This document shows positions 9,301 to 17,900 of a DNA stretch of 64,000 nt, in pieces. Every line of letters starts with the position of its first letter. Within the stretch, counting starts at the first letter, position 1. The notes beneath the pieces are model-generated. The model made no database searches. It was not told the origin of the DNA and was given only the letters and a program-made list of their open reading frames with translations. The position numbers and the translations under genes are program-made. The DNA is from Parapedobacter sp042666505 (GTDB lineage Bacteria > Bacteroidota > Bacteroidia > Sphingobacteriales > Sphingobacteriaceae), in NCBI RefSeq assembly GCF_042666505.1, contig NZ_JBHTDN010000001.1:434001-498000 (forward strand), given 5' to 3'.

Positions 9301-10222
9301 GGGCACTTCGGTGAGCTACGGAAACAATAGCCGCACGGACGTTGGCAGCCAGGAAGTCACGGCCACAATCAGCGGCAGCAATTACGAAACGCTGATACTG
9401 AAGGCCGGGTTGAAGATTACGCCTGCCGAACGTAGCATCGATTTCCCGCGATTGCCCGAGAAGACTTTTGGAGATGAGGCTTTCGATGCGGGAGCGACGG
9501 CCAGCAGTGGGGAGGTGGTGAGCTATACGAGCAGCGATCCAGGAGTAGCCGAGGTTAACCCGTCCGGCCGCATTACAATCAACGGTACGGGGACAACAAC
9601 GATTACGGCGACCGTGCCGGCGAACGGCAATTACCGCAACCGCCCTGAAGTGAACCGCACCCTGGTGGTCGATAAATCATCCCAAACCATCGAGTTTGCT
9701 GAAGTAGGGGAAGTACATCGCGACGCGGGGACTGTCCAGCTGGATGTGTCGGCAAGCAGTGACCTGCCGGTTTCTCTCTCGGTTGACGATCCGGAAGTAG
9801 CTACCGTGGACGGCACCTCGCTTCACATCCACCGGCTGGGAACGGTGCGCATCACGGCTACCCAAGGAGGGGATGACAACCACAAAGCTGCCGGGCCGGT
9901 AACCATCACCGTGCGTGTGGTCGACCCCGCTGCTGAATTGCCGATGCGGGTGAGCAAGGTGGTTTCACCGAACGGTGATGGCATTAATGAACACCTGATT
10001 ATTGAAGGTATCAAGGATTATCCCGACAACAAGGTGATGGTGTTCAACCGGAACGGTACGGTGCTCTATGAAGCAAAAGGATACAACAACGGCAGTATCG
10101 CCTTCCGGGGAGTCAGTACCGGGCAGCAGCGCTTGCCAGCGGGAACGTATTTTTATGTCGCAGAGATCCGGATAAACGGTCAATGGAAATATGAAAAAGG
10201 ATGGTTTGTGCTTAGGTACTAG
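3368..10222 (+). CDS. Giant multidomain T9SS cargo protein 1 (type-B sorting domain)
   Basis: About 2284 aa from the ATG at 3368 (MMKKLLLF, a clean signal peptide ending at SYAQ); the TTG at 3326 and the ATG at 3347 would only add a polar tail before it. Domains in order: a beta-propeller of NHL-like blades (about 20-325, each with 'DxxGNxY' strands); a cadherin-like domain (330-425); cadherin/VCBS-like repeats with 'VNDAPV' joints (about 670-1060); bacterial Ig-like domains with 'PVNGPFTVTA' and 'SEAVTGFT' motifs (1060-1635); MBG-type repeats (1733-2020); and a tail module ending in a gliding-motility-associated C-terminal domain (2188-2284, 'VSPNGDGINE...AGTYFYVAEI'). The product should be exported by Sec, carried over the outer membrane by T9SS and retained at the surface, probably in adhesion. 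The PorP/SprF gene directly downstream supports this. Confidence 0.9.
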   Translation: MMKKLLLFVVGLCSFLGSYAQYTSTVINPGGSQTALAKDASGNVYAVRAVSGAYTVVRYLGGEGTPQVLNPALTLSTAGVEMPWGLAVNSRGDVYISNPNPSNDWEIIKLTAPGYMASTIQSGRYFSTLTVDHNDNIIAAEFLDPSPGTLGDGDEQYRIVKYAAANELGPGTVLGSIPFPHPDNEDISYPVAMVVDAEDNIYITDFLTNDPAPGTANDGGRLIKLATPGYSTQVISTGKSISALAVDATGNLYSVEVTSATAAQVVRYNFPVESNATGTTLYAGLVSSSENYFFPWGMVVTSGGRIYVNDAQDDAGTPEPADGRYLRLAPPNQVPTDIALSNATVNQSDGINAAVGTLSTTDADADNTFIYTLATGTGDTDNASFNISGSSLRVNDAAGLAAGSYAVRIQTDDQNGGTFQKPFTITVVDDIVPSGYSVSIDQAEITLANHAALSFTFTGAEAGASFNYTITSSGGGTPVTGSGPIAATGEQITGIDVSGLSNGTLTLSVTLTDASDNAGAPVTDNVTKSVNYLPEITTTGGITTFTEPVSGSPTPVSIDGGLTVNDADNVTLAWATVAITGNFQAVEDVLGFTNDGVNMGNITGSYNLATGTLTLTSAGATATLAEWEAALRAVTYSNTSGNPDVATRTVSFVIGDGTDDSAPATKSVAVVAVNSAPVITAPALITVTEDVARAITSISFSDADAGAAPTTATFSVTTGSLSATSGSGVTVGGTASALTLIGTIADINAFIASSGITYTPPPNATGDVTLNVTINDNGNTGTGGVQQDFGTVTLQITGVNDAPVVTVPATIAVDEDVPAPLTGISFSDVDAGSSPVAATFSVANGTLTAVTAGGVTVAGSGTSGLVLTGSLADINTFVAIGSVTYITALDATSNVVLTVNINDNGNTGTGGAQQDTQTITLVVTAINDAPVNTVPGAQSVDQDGILVFSEGNGNAISVADVDAGGGTIRVTLTATNGLLTLSTTTGLSFSVGSGTASGTMTFEGSIADINLALAGLSFAPTSGYNGTANLQIITDDLGLTGSGGAQTDTDVIGITVNPINPVVTAVGSATPDGLYKIGDVISLTVTFDQAVTVDESGGMPTLLLETGSVDREAAYISGSGSNALLFHYTVQAGDVSADLAYTSTGALALNSATIRNSAGVDAALTLPMVGGAGSIAGQHDLVIDGVAPAVISVAVPTDGYHVEGDPLDFTVRVSENVTVDVSGGTPYLDVTIGTVTVPASYVSGSGSNALVFRYMVQTGDTDLDGIAVGGSIIRNGATIRDAAGNDATLELNNPEPTGGVLIYAVYPSAALSTTAVPLVNGAFTVTATFSEAVTGFTVGDFSVTNAGLSDLQTSDNITYTVLVTPVADGGVSLLVPTEVVENIAGNGNTASNALNLTYDGTAPVVTSVDVPTDGAYRSGNVLNFRVHYNEDIPTISGRLTLPVIIGSTTVQAHLIDTTRNTLTFSYAVQDGELDTNGIEIGPEILLDGGVLRDDAGNDATLTLAGVGSTDNVWVDAVPPVITSVDVPADGYHVEGDPLDFTVHFSEDVTVDASAGTPYFEVTIGTATVQAAYVSGSGTGALAFRYVVRAGEADLDGIALGGDMILNGGTLRDHAGNGASLTLHNAAPTDQVFVYSVRPTVTLSTESASPVNGPFTVTAAFSEAVTGFTVDDITVSNGTPGDLQTSDNISYTFLVTPAVRGGVQLSVAADVAVNIADNGNDASNTLVVQFDEIITGITLEEGSFVYDGTAKSLAITGTLPAGTSVSYGNNSRTEVGSQEVTATISGDNYEDLVLTAELTITPASITGVTLEEGSFVYDGTAKSLAITGTLPAGTSVSYGNNSRTDVGSHEVTATISGSNYRTLVLAAELTVAPLPVTVTAADRTKVFGTDDPGLTYGVIPALVAGDAFTGELAREEGEAVGRYVITQGTLSLSGNYAITFVGAELTITPASITGVTLEDGSFVYDGTAKSLAITGTLPEGTSVSYGNNSRTDVGSQEVTATISGSNYETLILKAGLKITPAERSIDFPRLPEKTFGDEAFDAGATASSGEVVSYTSSDPGVAEVNPSGRITINGTGTTTITATVPANGNYRNRPEVNRTLVVDKSSQTIEFAEVGEVHRDAGTVQLDVSASSDLPVSLSVDDPEVATVDGTSLHIHRLGTVRITATQGGDDNHKAAGPVTITVRVVDPAAELPMRVSKVVSPNGDGINEHLIIEGIKDYPDNKVMVFNRNGTVLYEAKGYNNGSIAFRGVSTGQQRLPAGTYFYVAEIRINGQWKYEKGWFVLRY
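8564..9426 (+). repeat. Three near-identical MBG-type domain repeats in cargo 1
   Basis: Segments beginning at 8564, 8777 and 9218 encode almost the same ~70-residue unit (signature 'GSFVYDGTAKSLAITGTLP' and 'VSYGNNSRT'). The first two are adjacent with a 213-bp period. A different MBG-type unit ('VTAADRTKVFGTDDPGLTY') lies between the second and third. The nucleotide identity is high enough to suggest recent intragenic duplication. Confidence 0.8.
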
Positions 10223-11184
10223 GGAATAGGGTCCCCTTGTTCACAGGTTCATAAAATCATAGGCTCACAACAAAGAAGTATATGAAACGGATTCAATGGT
10301 CAATGCTAACAGGTACGGTGCTGATGCTGTTGGCTATCACACTAAAGGCCCAACAGCCGCTCACTTACACCCAACATGGGCAGGTGAAGGCGGCTCTCAA
10401 TCCAGCGGCCAGCTTAATGGCTCCCGATGGGGAAGTTTCAGTCATCGGCCGGCGGCAATGGGTGGGCATCGATGGCGCACCTACGGTATTCTGGGGAAGC
10501 GGACATTTCGGTATGCAGCACATCGGCGCGACAGGGGGTATCAACATCCGTCACGAAAGCCTCGCGGTAGAAAAACTTACCGAAGTGTCTGCTTTTTTTG
10601 CCAAAGCGGTGCGGATATCGGAGAAGGAGTACTTGGGATTGTCGCTCAACGCAGGGGTGAGCTACATGGCGGGAAATTATTCGGGACTTGATCCCCTTGA
10701 CCCCACCGTACGTGAAGACATCCGGGAGACGGATGCGCTGGTGGGTTTCGGGATCATGCTGTACCGTCCTGAGAAATACTATGTAGGATTATCGCTTCCC
10801 CGTTTGATGCTTGGAAATCTGGGCTTGACGGGCGACTCGCGTTACAATTTTAGAAACGTTTACCACCTGACGGCCGGTGCATTGTTTGATCTGGGGACGG
10901 ATTTCCAGTTCCGGCCATCGATATTGGTTACCTATTCGGAGAGCTTGCGTCCACAGGCCGAGGCATCGGCGATGTTCTTTGTGAAACGTGTTTTCGGAGT
11001 CGGATTGAATGCTCGTAGCTATGGTGACCTTGCAGGGATGGCACAGTTCAACTTTTCAGGTTTTGGCATTGGCTATAGCTATCAGTTCAATCCGAAGAAC
11101 GAGCCGCTCAGCCGTAGCATCAACAACAGTACTCACGAAATCGGGCTTAGTTATCGTTTTGGGAATGCGGATAGACTATTGTAA
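9429..11184 (+). repeat. Duplicated module, copy A: cargo tail, spacer and PorP/SprF gene
   Basis: The last ~265 codons of cargo 1, the ~59-bp spacer with its TAGGGAATAGG and CACAACAAAGAAGTATATGA stretches, and the complete PorP/SprF gene recur at 22033-23787 in the same order with most residues and many bases unchanged. This is a segmental duplication of about 1.75 kb. Confidence 0.85.
10282..11184 (+). CDS. PorP/SprF family T9SS outer-membrane protein, copy 1
   Basis: The 300-aa protein has a signal peptide (MKRIQWSMLTGTVLMLLAITLKA, cut before QQPL) and the family signature at its mature N-terminus, 'LTYTQHGQ...NPAASL', followed by beta strands typical of a small outer-membrane barrel. It ends in 'HEIGLSYRFGN'. 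PorP/SprF proteins pair with individual T9SS type-B cargo proteins and are thought to anchor or help export them at the cell surface. It lies 59 bases after cargo 1, consistent with a matched pair on one transcript. A second copy is at 22885. Confidence 0.88.
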   Translation: MKRIQWSMLTGTVLMLLAITLKAQQPLTYTQHGQVKAALNPAASLMAPDGEVSVIGRRQWVGIDGAPTVFWGSGHFGMQHIGATGGINIRHESLAVEKLTEVSAFFAKAVRISEKEYLGLSLNAGVSYMAGNYSGLDPLDPTVREDIRETDALVGFGIMLYRPEKYYVGLSLPRLMLGNLGLTGDSRYNFRNVYHLTAGALFDLGTDFQFRPSILVTYSESLRPQAEASAMFFVKRVFGVGLNARSYGDLAGMAQFNFSGFGIGYSYQFNPKNEPLSRSINNSTHEIGLSYRFGNADRLL

Positions 11185-11221
11185 AACATAAACGATTGGT
11201 TTCGAATTTGCTGAATTGTAT

Positions 11222-11229
11222 TACCTTTG
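11222..11229 (+). promoter_or_regulatory. -7 element (TACCTTTG) before the sensor kinase
   Basis: TACCTTTG matches the TAnnTTTG consensus. A TTG at 11196-11198 could serve as -33, with a rather long 23-base spacer. If real, transcription begins around the GTG at 11233, so the TTG at 11227 cannot be the start codon of the kinase. Confidence 0.4.
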
Positions 11230-14214
11230 GGGGTGCTTCTACCATTCAGCTTACTGAGAAAATGGCGTTTTCCTATACGCTGCTGCATGGCGCTATTGCT
11301 TGCCGCATTGCGTGGGCATGGTCAGGAATATGCTATTACCAAACTTAAGTTGTTTCCCGATCGCGATGAGGTACTCGTCAAGGATGTATCGGTAGATAGC
11401 CTGGGCTTTATCTGGTTCTTGACCAATGGCGAGATCTATAGATATGATGGTTATCGCTCGTTGGATATTTTGAAAACCATTTCAGATCAACGGCTCACCG
11501 ACGATATGCCCCAGCGCATTTTGATTGACTATCGGAATCGGCTGTGGATGGCGGGCAACGCCAACCTAAGTTATCTCGATCTAAAAACGTGGAAAGTACA
11601 TGCGGTGGACTCAATCCTGCTGCCACCGATCCAGGACCGTGCGGTATATGCCATGGTGCAACTGGCCGACTCGACCGTTTTGGTCGCCTATGAAAACGGA
11701 CACCTGCTCTTACTGAAAGGCGACCAGTATATACGGATCGACGAATTGTATGAACAAGGAAAGGCGGCAAGCAATAAAGTGTCGCCGCGGAGTATGACCT
11801 TCTGGAAGGGGAATATCTGGGTGGGTACAACGGGGGGAGGCTTACTGTCAATTGATCCGGGTCGGAATTGGCAAGCGCACTACCGTCAGCTCCCGGGCCT
11901 GCAAGCGTTGGTCAAGAATTTGGTTGCAAGGGGAGATACCCTGTTTCTGGACGTTTCCGAACCGGTTCACTACCGGCTTGAGAAGGGCGTGGTAACGCAA
12001 ATTAAGCCTGTTGATTTTGCCATATCGGAAGACAAATACTATGTATTGAAGGAAGGTAACGGCAGGCATGCCTACGCCGACGACGAAGCGATCTATCTAC
12101 TGGATGCAAACATCCGCCTTCGTCAACGATTGCCGATTCCCTCCAAACACCGATTCCGGACCACCTCGGTAAATCTAGTCGGGGAAGAGGCGCTATTGGG
12201 AACCGAAGAGGGGATTTTCGTGGCATATCCCAAAACGAGCGGTCTTTCGCAGCTTATTCCGGTCAATCCGGGCCGCAACAAGAGTACACGGGGAATTTAT
12301 GTTTACCCGGACGGTGCATTGTTTTATGCGACTTATAACGGGGCTGGCTACATCGCACCTGATGGCTCCGTGCAGACATTTCAAGAACTCAGGCATGGTT
12401 ACGCGCTGCTACCGATGAACGACAATGAATTGCTCGTAGGTACTGAGGGGGGCTTCCTGAAAGTCTTTAACCGGAGTCAACGCCGGATTACAGATTTCCG
12501 CTACACGCTCTCCGAAAACGCGCGCGAGAAATACGCCGCCCACTTGCCCATCTATGTAATGTGTCTTGCCGAGACCAAAACGGATTACCTGATTGGCGGT
12601 ATGAATGGCCTTTGGCTGCTCGATAAAAAAAATCACCACCTGGATCGATACGAATTGACCGCGGGCCAGCCGCACGCGTTGGATATCCAGATTCGCTATA
12701 TGCAACAACGTAAAGGTCACGACTTGTTATTAAGTACCAATATTGGCCTTTTTGCGCTCAATAAAGGCGTATTAACAAAAAAATACCCAAAATCCGGCAA
12801 CATCGGCGTATTTAAGTCGATCGTTGTTAACGACACGCTTTGGCTGGCCACGCAGGGCGATGGACTGGTCGCGATTGATGCGGAGGGACGGGTGTTGCGC
12901 CGTCTAACAACGGCGGAAGGATTGAGTAATAATTTGATTTACAGTTTGGAATGGGTGAATGGCATAATGGTAGTAGGCACAGCCAATGGGCTGAATCTGA
13001 TTGATGGACGGCAACGTATTAGACGCATTGGAACGGCTGAAGGATTGAGCCAATCTGAATTCAATTCGGGCGCGTCGTTTCTGGATACTGCCCGAAACCG
13101 GATATTTGTCGGCGGACTGATGGGGTACACCGTGCTGGATATGACGTACGATTGGTTTAACGGGCGAGATCAACTGGAGAGCTACGTCACCGAAACTCAT
13201 ACCCTAGCCGGGCATACGGGAACGAAATCGGCAGATTATAGCTGGCCTTACCGTGGCGAACGCACGCTTGTGCTCCAACCGGGGCAAAGTTTGACAGGAC
13301 TTTTTGTAGGAACTCCGGGAAACTACCGCGCCGATAGCGAAATTCGTTACGCATTCAACAACGGTACGTGGGAACCTCTTGAGTTGGGCCAATTTATTTC
13401 GTTGATCGAGCCTTCGCCGGGCAGTTACAGCATTCAGCTGCAAACCCGAAGTACCGGAACGGGCAGCGTGGATAAGGAGATTACGGTGGTCAAGCAACCT
13501 TATTATTTTCAAACGTGGTGGTTTACCGCGTTGATCATTGCCGTTGTCCTATTGCTCTTGGCACTCTGGTACCGCAGCCGGATCCAGAAAATTCGACGCG
13601 AACAGGCGATCCGGAACCGGATCGCTGCCGACCTGCACGATGAAGTCGGGAGTTCGCTGACCCGTATCTTTTTTCAGGCAAATACGCTATCGGCCACAAG
13701 CCGGATGGATGAAAAGCAGGGCAAGCAGTTGGAGCTGATTGCGGATACAAGTAAACAGGCGCTGTTGACCATGAGCGATATGGTATGGTCGATCGACTCG
13801 CGGTTTGACACGATGAAAGAGCTGGTTATCCGCATGAAAGATTACCTCTACAAACTTCGGGAGGAGCTGGATTTCAGTTACCGGTTTGAGGAGCATGGTG
13901 ATATGGAAGCGGGACGAGTTTCGCAAACGGTCAGGCAGAACTTATTTTTGATCTTTAAAGAAGCGCTGACCAATGCGATTAAGTACAGCGATGGTTCGGA
14001 AATCGTGATTTCCCTGCATGTGGAGGCAACCGTCCGATTGGTGGTTGGCAATCACTATACCCGAAAGAGCAATGGAGTGGCCGACCAACAAGGCGGTCGG
14101 GGACTGGAAAATATGCGGCTACGGGCTGCGAAAACCGGCGGAACACTTTCCGTTATGGATGAGCACGGGATGTTCCGGCTTACGCTGGACCTACCACCCA
14201 AAAGGGGGATATAG
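11227..14214 (+). CDS. Two-component sensor histidine kinase with extracytoplasmic regulator propeller
   Basis: Up to 995 aa. The N-terminal three quarters is a two-component-regulator propeller with repeated blade motifs such as 'VSVDSLGFIWFLTNGEIYRYDG', 'GNIWVGTTGGGLLSID' and 'TLWLATQGDGLVAID'. A Y_Y_Y-like Ig domain (about 680-755) and one membrane helix (about 766-786, WWFTALIIAVVLLLLALWY) follow. The cytoplasmic part is a HisKA_3 domain ('IAADLHDEVGSSLTRI', His near residue 804) and an HATPase domain with N box (IFKEALTNAIKY) and G box (GRGLENMRLRA). It should autophosphorylate and pass phosphate to the response regulator at 14245. The start is uncertain: TTG 11227, GTG 11233 or ATG 11287. 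The position between two cargo/PorP pairs suggests control of surface proteins. Confidence 0.9.
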   Translation: MGVLLPFSLLRKWRFPIRCCMALLLAALRGHGQEYAITKLKLFPDRDEVLVKDVSVDSLGFIWFLTNGEIYRYDGYRSLDILKTISDQRLTDDMPQRILIDYRNRLWMAGNANLSYLDLKTWKVHAVDSILLPPIQDRAVYAMVQLADSTVLVAYENGHLLLLKGDQYIRIDELYEQGKAASNKVSPRSMTFWKGNIWVGTTGGGLLSIDPGRNWQAHYRQLPGLQALVKNLVARGDTLFLDVSEPVHYRLEKGVVTQIKPVDFAISEDKYYVLKEGNGRHAYADDEAIYLLDANIRLRQRLPIPSKHRFRTTSVNLVGEEALLGTEEGIFVAYPKTSGLSQLIPVNPGRNKSTRGIYVYPDGALFYATYNGAGYIAPDGSVQTFQELRHGYALLPMNDNELLVGTEGGFLKVFNRSQRRITDFRYTLSENAREKYAAHLPIYVMCLAETKTDYLIGGMNGLWLLDKKNHHLDRYELTAGQPHALDIQIRYMQQRKGHDLLLSTNIGLFALNKGVLTKKYPKSGNIGVFKSIVVNDTLWLATQGDGLVAIDAEGRVLRRLTTAEGLSNNLIYSLEWVNGIMVVGTANGLNLIDGRQRIRRIGTAEGLSQSEFNSGASFLDTARNRIFVGGLMGYTVLDMTYDWFNGRDQLESYVTETHTLAGHTGTKSADYSWPYRGERTLVLQPGQSLTGLFVGTPGNYRADSEIRYAFNNGTWEPLELGQFISLIEPSPGSYSIQLQTRSTGTGSVDKEITVVKQPYYFQTWWFTALIIAVVLLLLALWYRSRIQKIRREQAIRNRIAADLHDEVGSSLTRIFFQANTLSATSRMDEKQGKQLELIADTSKQALLTMSDMVWSIDSRFDTMKELVIRMKDYLYKLREELDFSYRFEEHGDMEAGRVSQTVRQNLFLIFKEALTNAIKYSDGSEIVISLHVEATVRLVVGNHYTRKSNGVADQQGGRGLENMRLRAAKTGGTLSVMDEHGMFRLTLDLPPKRGI

Positions 14215-14244
14215 GCATTGTCAACTAAGCCGTACCTTTACACG

Positions 14245-14865
14245 ATGATACGTTTGGGCATTATAGAAGACGATGAACAGATCAGAACCACATTGGTTAA
14301 TTTTTTCGATAACCAAACCGGGTTTTCCTGTCAGTTATCCGCACATTCGGTGGAAGCATTTTTTGAAGGTTGGAAAGCGGATGTTTTTTTGGATGTCGTT
14401 CTTTCCGATATCGGTCTCCCCGGTGAATCGGGTATCAAGGGGGTGCAGCGTATTAAGAAGCACGCACCGAAGTGCCAGGTGATTATGCTGACGGTTTATG
14501 ACGACGCCAATCGGGTGTTCCAGGCGCTTTGTAACGGCGCATCAGGGTATCTCCTCAAGCAGACCCCATTACAGAAAATCAAAGAAGCGGTGGCTTCGCT
14601 GCATGAGGGTGGTGCCCCTATGTCGCCCGGCATCGCCCGCATGGTGGTCGAATATTTTAATCCTAAAAACACGGACGACCTTCACGAAAACCTGACTCCA
14701 CGGGAAGCGCAGATCGTTGCTGCCATCGAAGAAGGGCTCACCAATAAAGAAGTGGCCATCCGCCTCGATATTTCGTTGGAAACCGTCAAATACCACATTA
14801 AACACATTTACGAAAAGTTGGCGGTAAATAGCCGCCACGCGCTCATCAGCAGGAAATACAGGTAG
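14245..14865 (+). CDS. LuxR/NarL-family response regulator
   Basis: 206 aa from the ATG at 14245, 30 bases after the kinase gene. The receiver domain opens with 'LGIIEDDEQIRTTL', has the phospho-acceptor in 'VVLSDIGLPGESG' (Asp55), the switch Thr in 'VIMLTVYDD' and the late Lys in 'GYLLKQTP'. A LuxR-type helix-turn-helix follows ('LTPREAQIVAAIEEGLTNKEVA', then 'ETVKYHIKHIYEKL'). It is the natural partner of the upstream propeller kinase. An upstream in-frame TTG at 14218 would add nine residues with no domain value; a TACCTTTA sequence four bases before the ATG may be a weak promoter. Confidence 0.92.
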   Translation: MIRLGIIEDDEQIRTTLVNFFDNQTGFSCQLSAHSVEAFFEGWKADVFLDVVLSDIGLPGESGIKGVQRIKKHAPKCQVIMLTVYDDANRVFQALCNGASGYLLKQTPLQKIKEAVASLHEGGAPMSPGIARMVVEYFNPKNTDDLHENLTPREAQIVAAIEEGLTNKEVAIRLDISLETVKYHIKHIYEKLAVNSRHALISRKYR

Positions 14866-14882
14866 CACGGAAGGAACTTTCC

Positions 14883-14898
14883 TCCCCCAAAAGGGGGA
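14883..14898 (+). terminator. Short GC hairpin after the response regulator gene
   Basis: TCCCCC (14883-14888) pairs with GGGGGA (14893-14898) over an AAAA loop, 18 bases after the stop codon. The following bases are only mildly T-rich (ACCATTTTAG), so it is at most a weak terminator. Confidence 0.35.
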
Positions 14899-14936
14899 TA
14901 CCATTTTAGCGAGATTTGTGGTCTATTTGCAGCGCT

Positions 14937-17900
14937 ATGGAAAGACTTCTACCGCTTTTACCGGTGCGACTTACGCGTCTATGGGTAATATTCACTTTTA
15001 CATTGTTCGGTTTAACGGCATCGGCACAGCGACCGTTTATCACTACGTGGACGACGGAAGCGCCCAATGAAAGCATCACGATTCCGGTAAACGATGATGT
15101 AACGGGGTATAATTATGCCGTAAATTGGGGCGACGGAAATATGTCCGCCGGTCAAACCGGCGATGCAACGCATACTTACTCCAACCCCGGGACATACACC
15201 GTATCGATTACCGGGAATTTTCCGGCCATACGGCTTCAGGGCGTCGGTATGGAGATAGCAGATCGGCTAACGAGTATCGAACAGTGGGGCGATATGGCCT
15301 GGTCTTCTATGGAAGCTGCTTTTTCAGGTGCCAGGAATATGGTGCTTAACGCTACCGATGCGCCAAACTTAAGTGGCGTGTCATCACTGTCACGGATGTT
15401 TTATAATGCGCAGGCATTTAACGGCGACCTTAGTGGATGGGATGTTTCGGGGATAACCGATATGAGCAATATGTTCTATAGCGCATTCGCGTTCAATGGC
15501 AATATTAGCAATTGGAATGTATCCAGCGTAGCCAACATGCGGGGAATGTTCTGGCAAGCCTCCGTGTTCAACCAAGACATCGGAGCATGGACCGTTACTT
15601 CCGTAAAGGACATGTCTTTCATGTTTTATAGTGCAGCGGATTTTAACCAGGATTTGAGTGGGTGGGCGACTCCCAACGTAACCGATATGGGAAGTATGTT
15701 CGCATTCGCGATGGATTTTGATCAATCCTTGGGCGATTGGGACATTTCGGGGGTGACGAATATGGAAGATATGCTACTGGCAACCGGTCTCTCCACCAGC
15801 AGTTATGGTGCCACATTGATCGGCTGGGCAGCCCTACCAACGGCACCTTCTAATATCATATTGCATGCAACAGGCCAAGAATACTGCCCCGGCACAGCTG
15901 CTGCGGAAGCACGGCAGCAATTGATCGATAAAGGCTGGACGATTACGGGCGATACCGAAGCAACGGATTGCGACGGTGCCGGGGCCGTCATTACGCCGGG
16001 CGATCCCGGTAATTTCATCACAACATGGGAGTTCGACGCGTTTACCGCACAAAACAGCCAACTGGTCATCCCGACCATTCCAGGTGAGGCTTATAACTAC
16101 AATGTCTATTGGGAGATCGTCGGTGGGACAAGCGGTACGGCAACCGGTGTGACGGGCGATTTCACCCTTTCCGTAGGGCCGATGATGAGCCAGACCGTCC
16201 GGATCGAGATTTCAGGCCAATTTCCTCGACTCGGTATGGAAAGGTTACCAGAAACTAACCCGTCACAGTCCCCGGGCCTTCTGCCTTCACCGCTCCAGAT
16301 ACTATCGGTAGAACAATGGGGCGACATCGCATGGACGTCTATGGAACGGGCGTTTCTGAACGCCACACGTCTTCAGGTAAACGCCAATGATGCACCCGAC
16401 TTAAGCGGTGTTACGTCGCTTAAGGAAATGTTTTCCGGCGCCAGGTCATTTAACGCGCCAATCGGGCATTGGGATGTCTCCAACATCACGGATATGTCAA
16501 GGTTGTTCCATAACGCTGCGGCATTCAACCAAAACCTTAGTGCATGGAATGTTGCAAGGGTAACCGATATGTCGCGGATGTTCTATGGGGCCGAAAAATT
16601 TAATGGGGACATCGGTGGCTGGGACGTTTCGCAGGTGACGGATATGAGTGCCATGTTTGGCCAGGCCAGGGAATTTAACCGGAATATCGGTGGCTGGAAC
16701 GTTTCGGGCGTAGAGAATATGCGGGAGCTGTTTTTTGGGGCATTTGCTTTTAATCAGGATATCGGTGGCTGGGACGTTTCCAGCGTACAAGATATGGGTA
16801 GCATGTTTTATGACGCCGTTCTTTTCAACCGGGATATCAGCCGCTGGACGGTGGACAATGTGTCAAACATGTCGAATATGTTCGCATTGGCCGTTGCTTT
16901 TGACCAGGACCTCAATGCGTGGAACGTATCCAATGTCGAAGATATGGAGCGTATGTTTTCGGGTGCCGCTAATTTCAATGGCGCCATAGGCAATTGGAAC
17001 GTTTCCAATGTGACGACGATGTACGGTATGTTTGAGGACGCAAAGGCATTTAACCAGGACCTCAGTGGCTGGAATGTGTCGAACGTTCAAAATATGGAGC
17101 GCCTGTTCTGGGGCGCCGATCATTTTAACGGAACCGTGGGCAGTTGGGATGTATCCGGCGTAACCAGTATGTACGGTATGTTTCAAGGCGCAAGCGCTTT
17201 CAATCAGCCTCTTGGCCAGTGGGACGTGAGCCAGGTTGCCAATATGGGCGATATGTTGACCAGTGCCGGCCTATCGCGTGAAAGCTACGATGCCACGCTG
17301 ATCGCTTGGGCGGCGCGGCCCGCTGTCCAAAGGAATGTTGAGTTTGGGGTTGGCGGCTTAACCTACTGCGCCGGAGCCAGTGCCCGGCAGCAATTGATTG
17401 CTGATTATGGCTGGGCAATCACGGGTGATCAACGGGAATGCCCGGGCATCCAGATTTTTGTCAAGACACTGACCGGAAAAACCATTACCTTGGATGTCTT
17501 CTCGTCAGATGCCATTCAACAGGTAAAGCAGAAAATCCAAGATAAAGAGGGTATTCCCGCAGACCGGCAACGCCTAATTTTTGCTGGAACTCAATTGGAA
17601 GACGGCAGGACGCTGGCCGATTATAACATACAAGACGGAAGTACCTTGCACCTTGTGCTCGAATTGCTGCTTACACCCGACGAAAACAACGTGCTTTATG
17701 TCGACATCAACGTCAATACGGGAGCCGCTGGCTATACGGGAGCGGGCGACAGCTGGGCCAACGCCGTACCCGAACTTCGGGATGCCCTTGCATGGGCGGC
17801 TGAAAATTGGGACGGCACAACGGACGGTGCGTTGCAGATTTGGGTGGCCGACGGCGTTTATTACCCCACGGCCAATGAATCCGACCGGGCTTCTAGTTTC

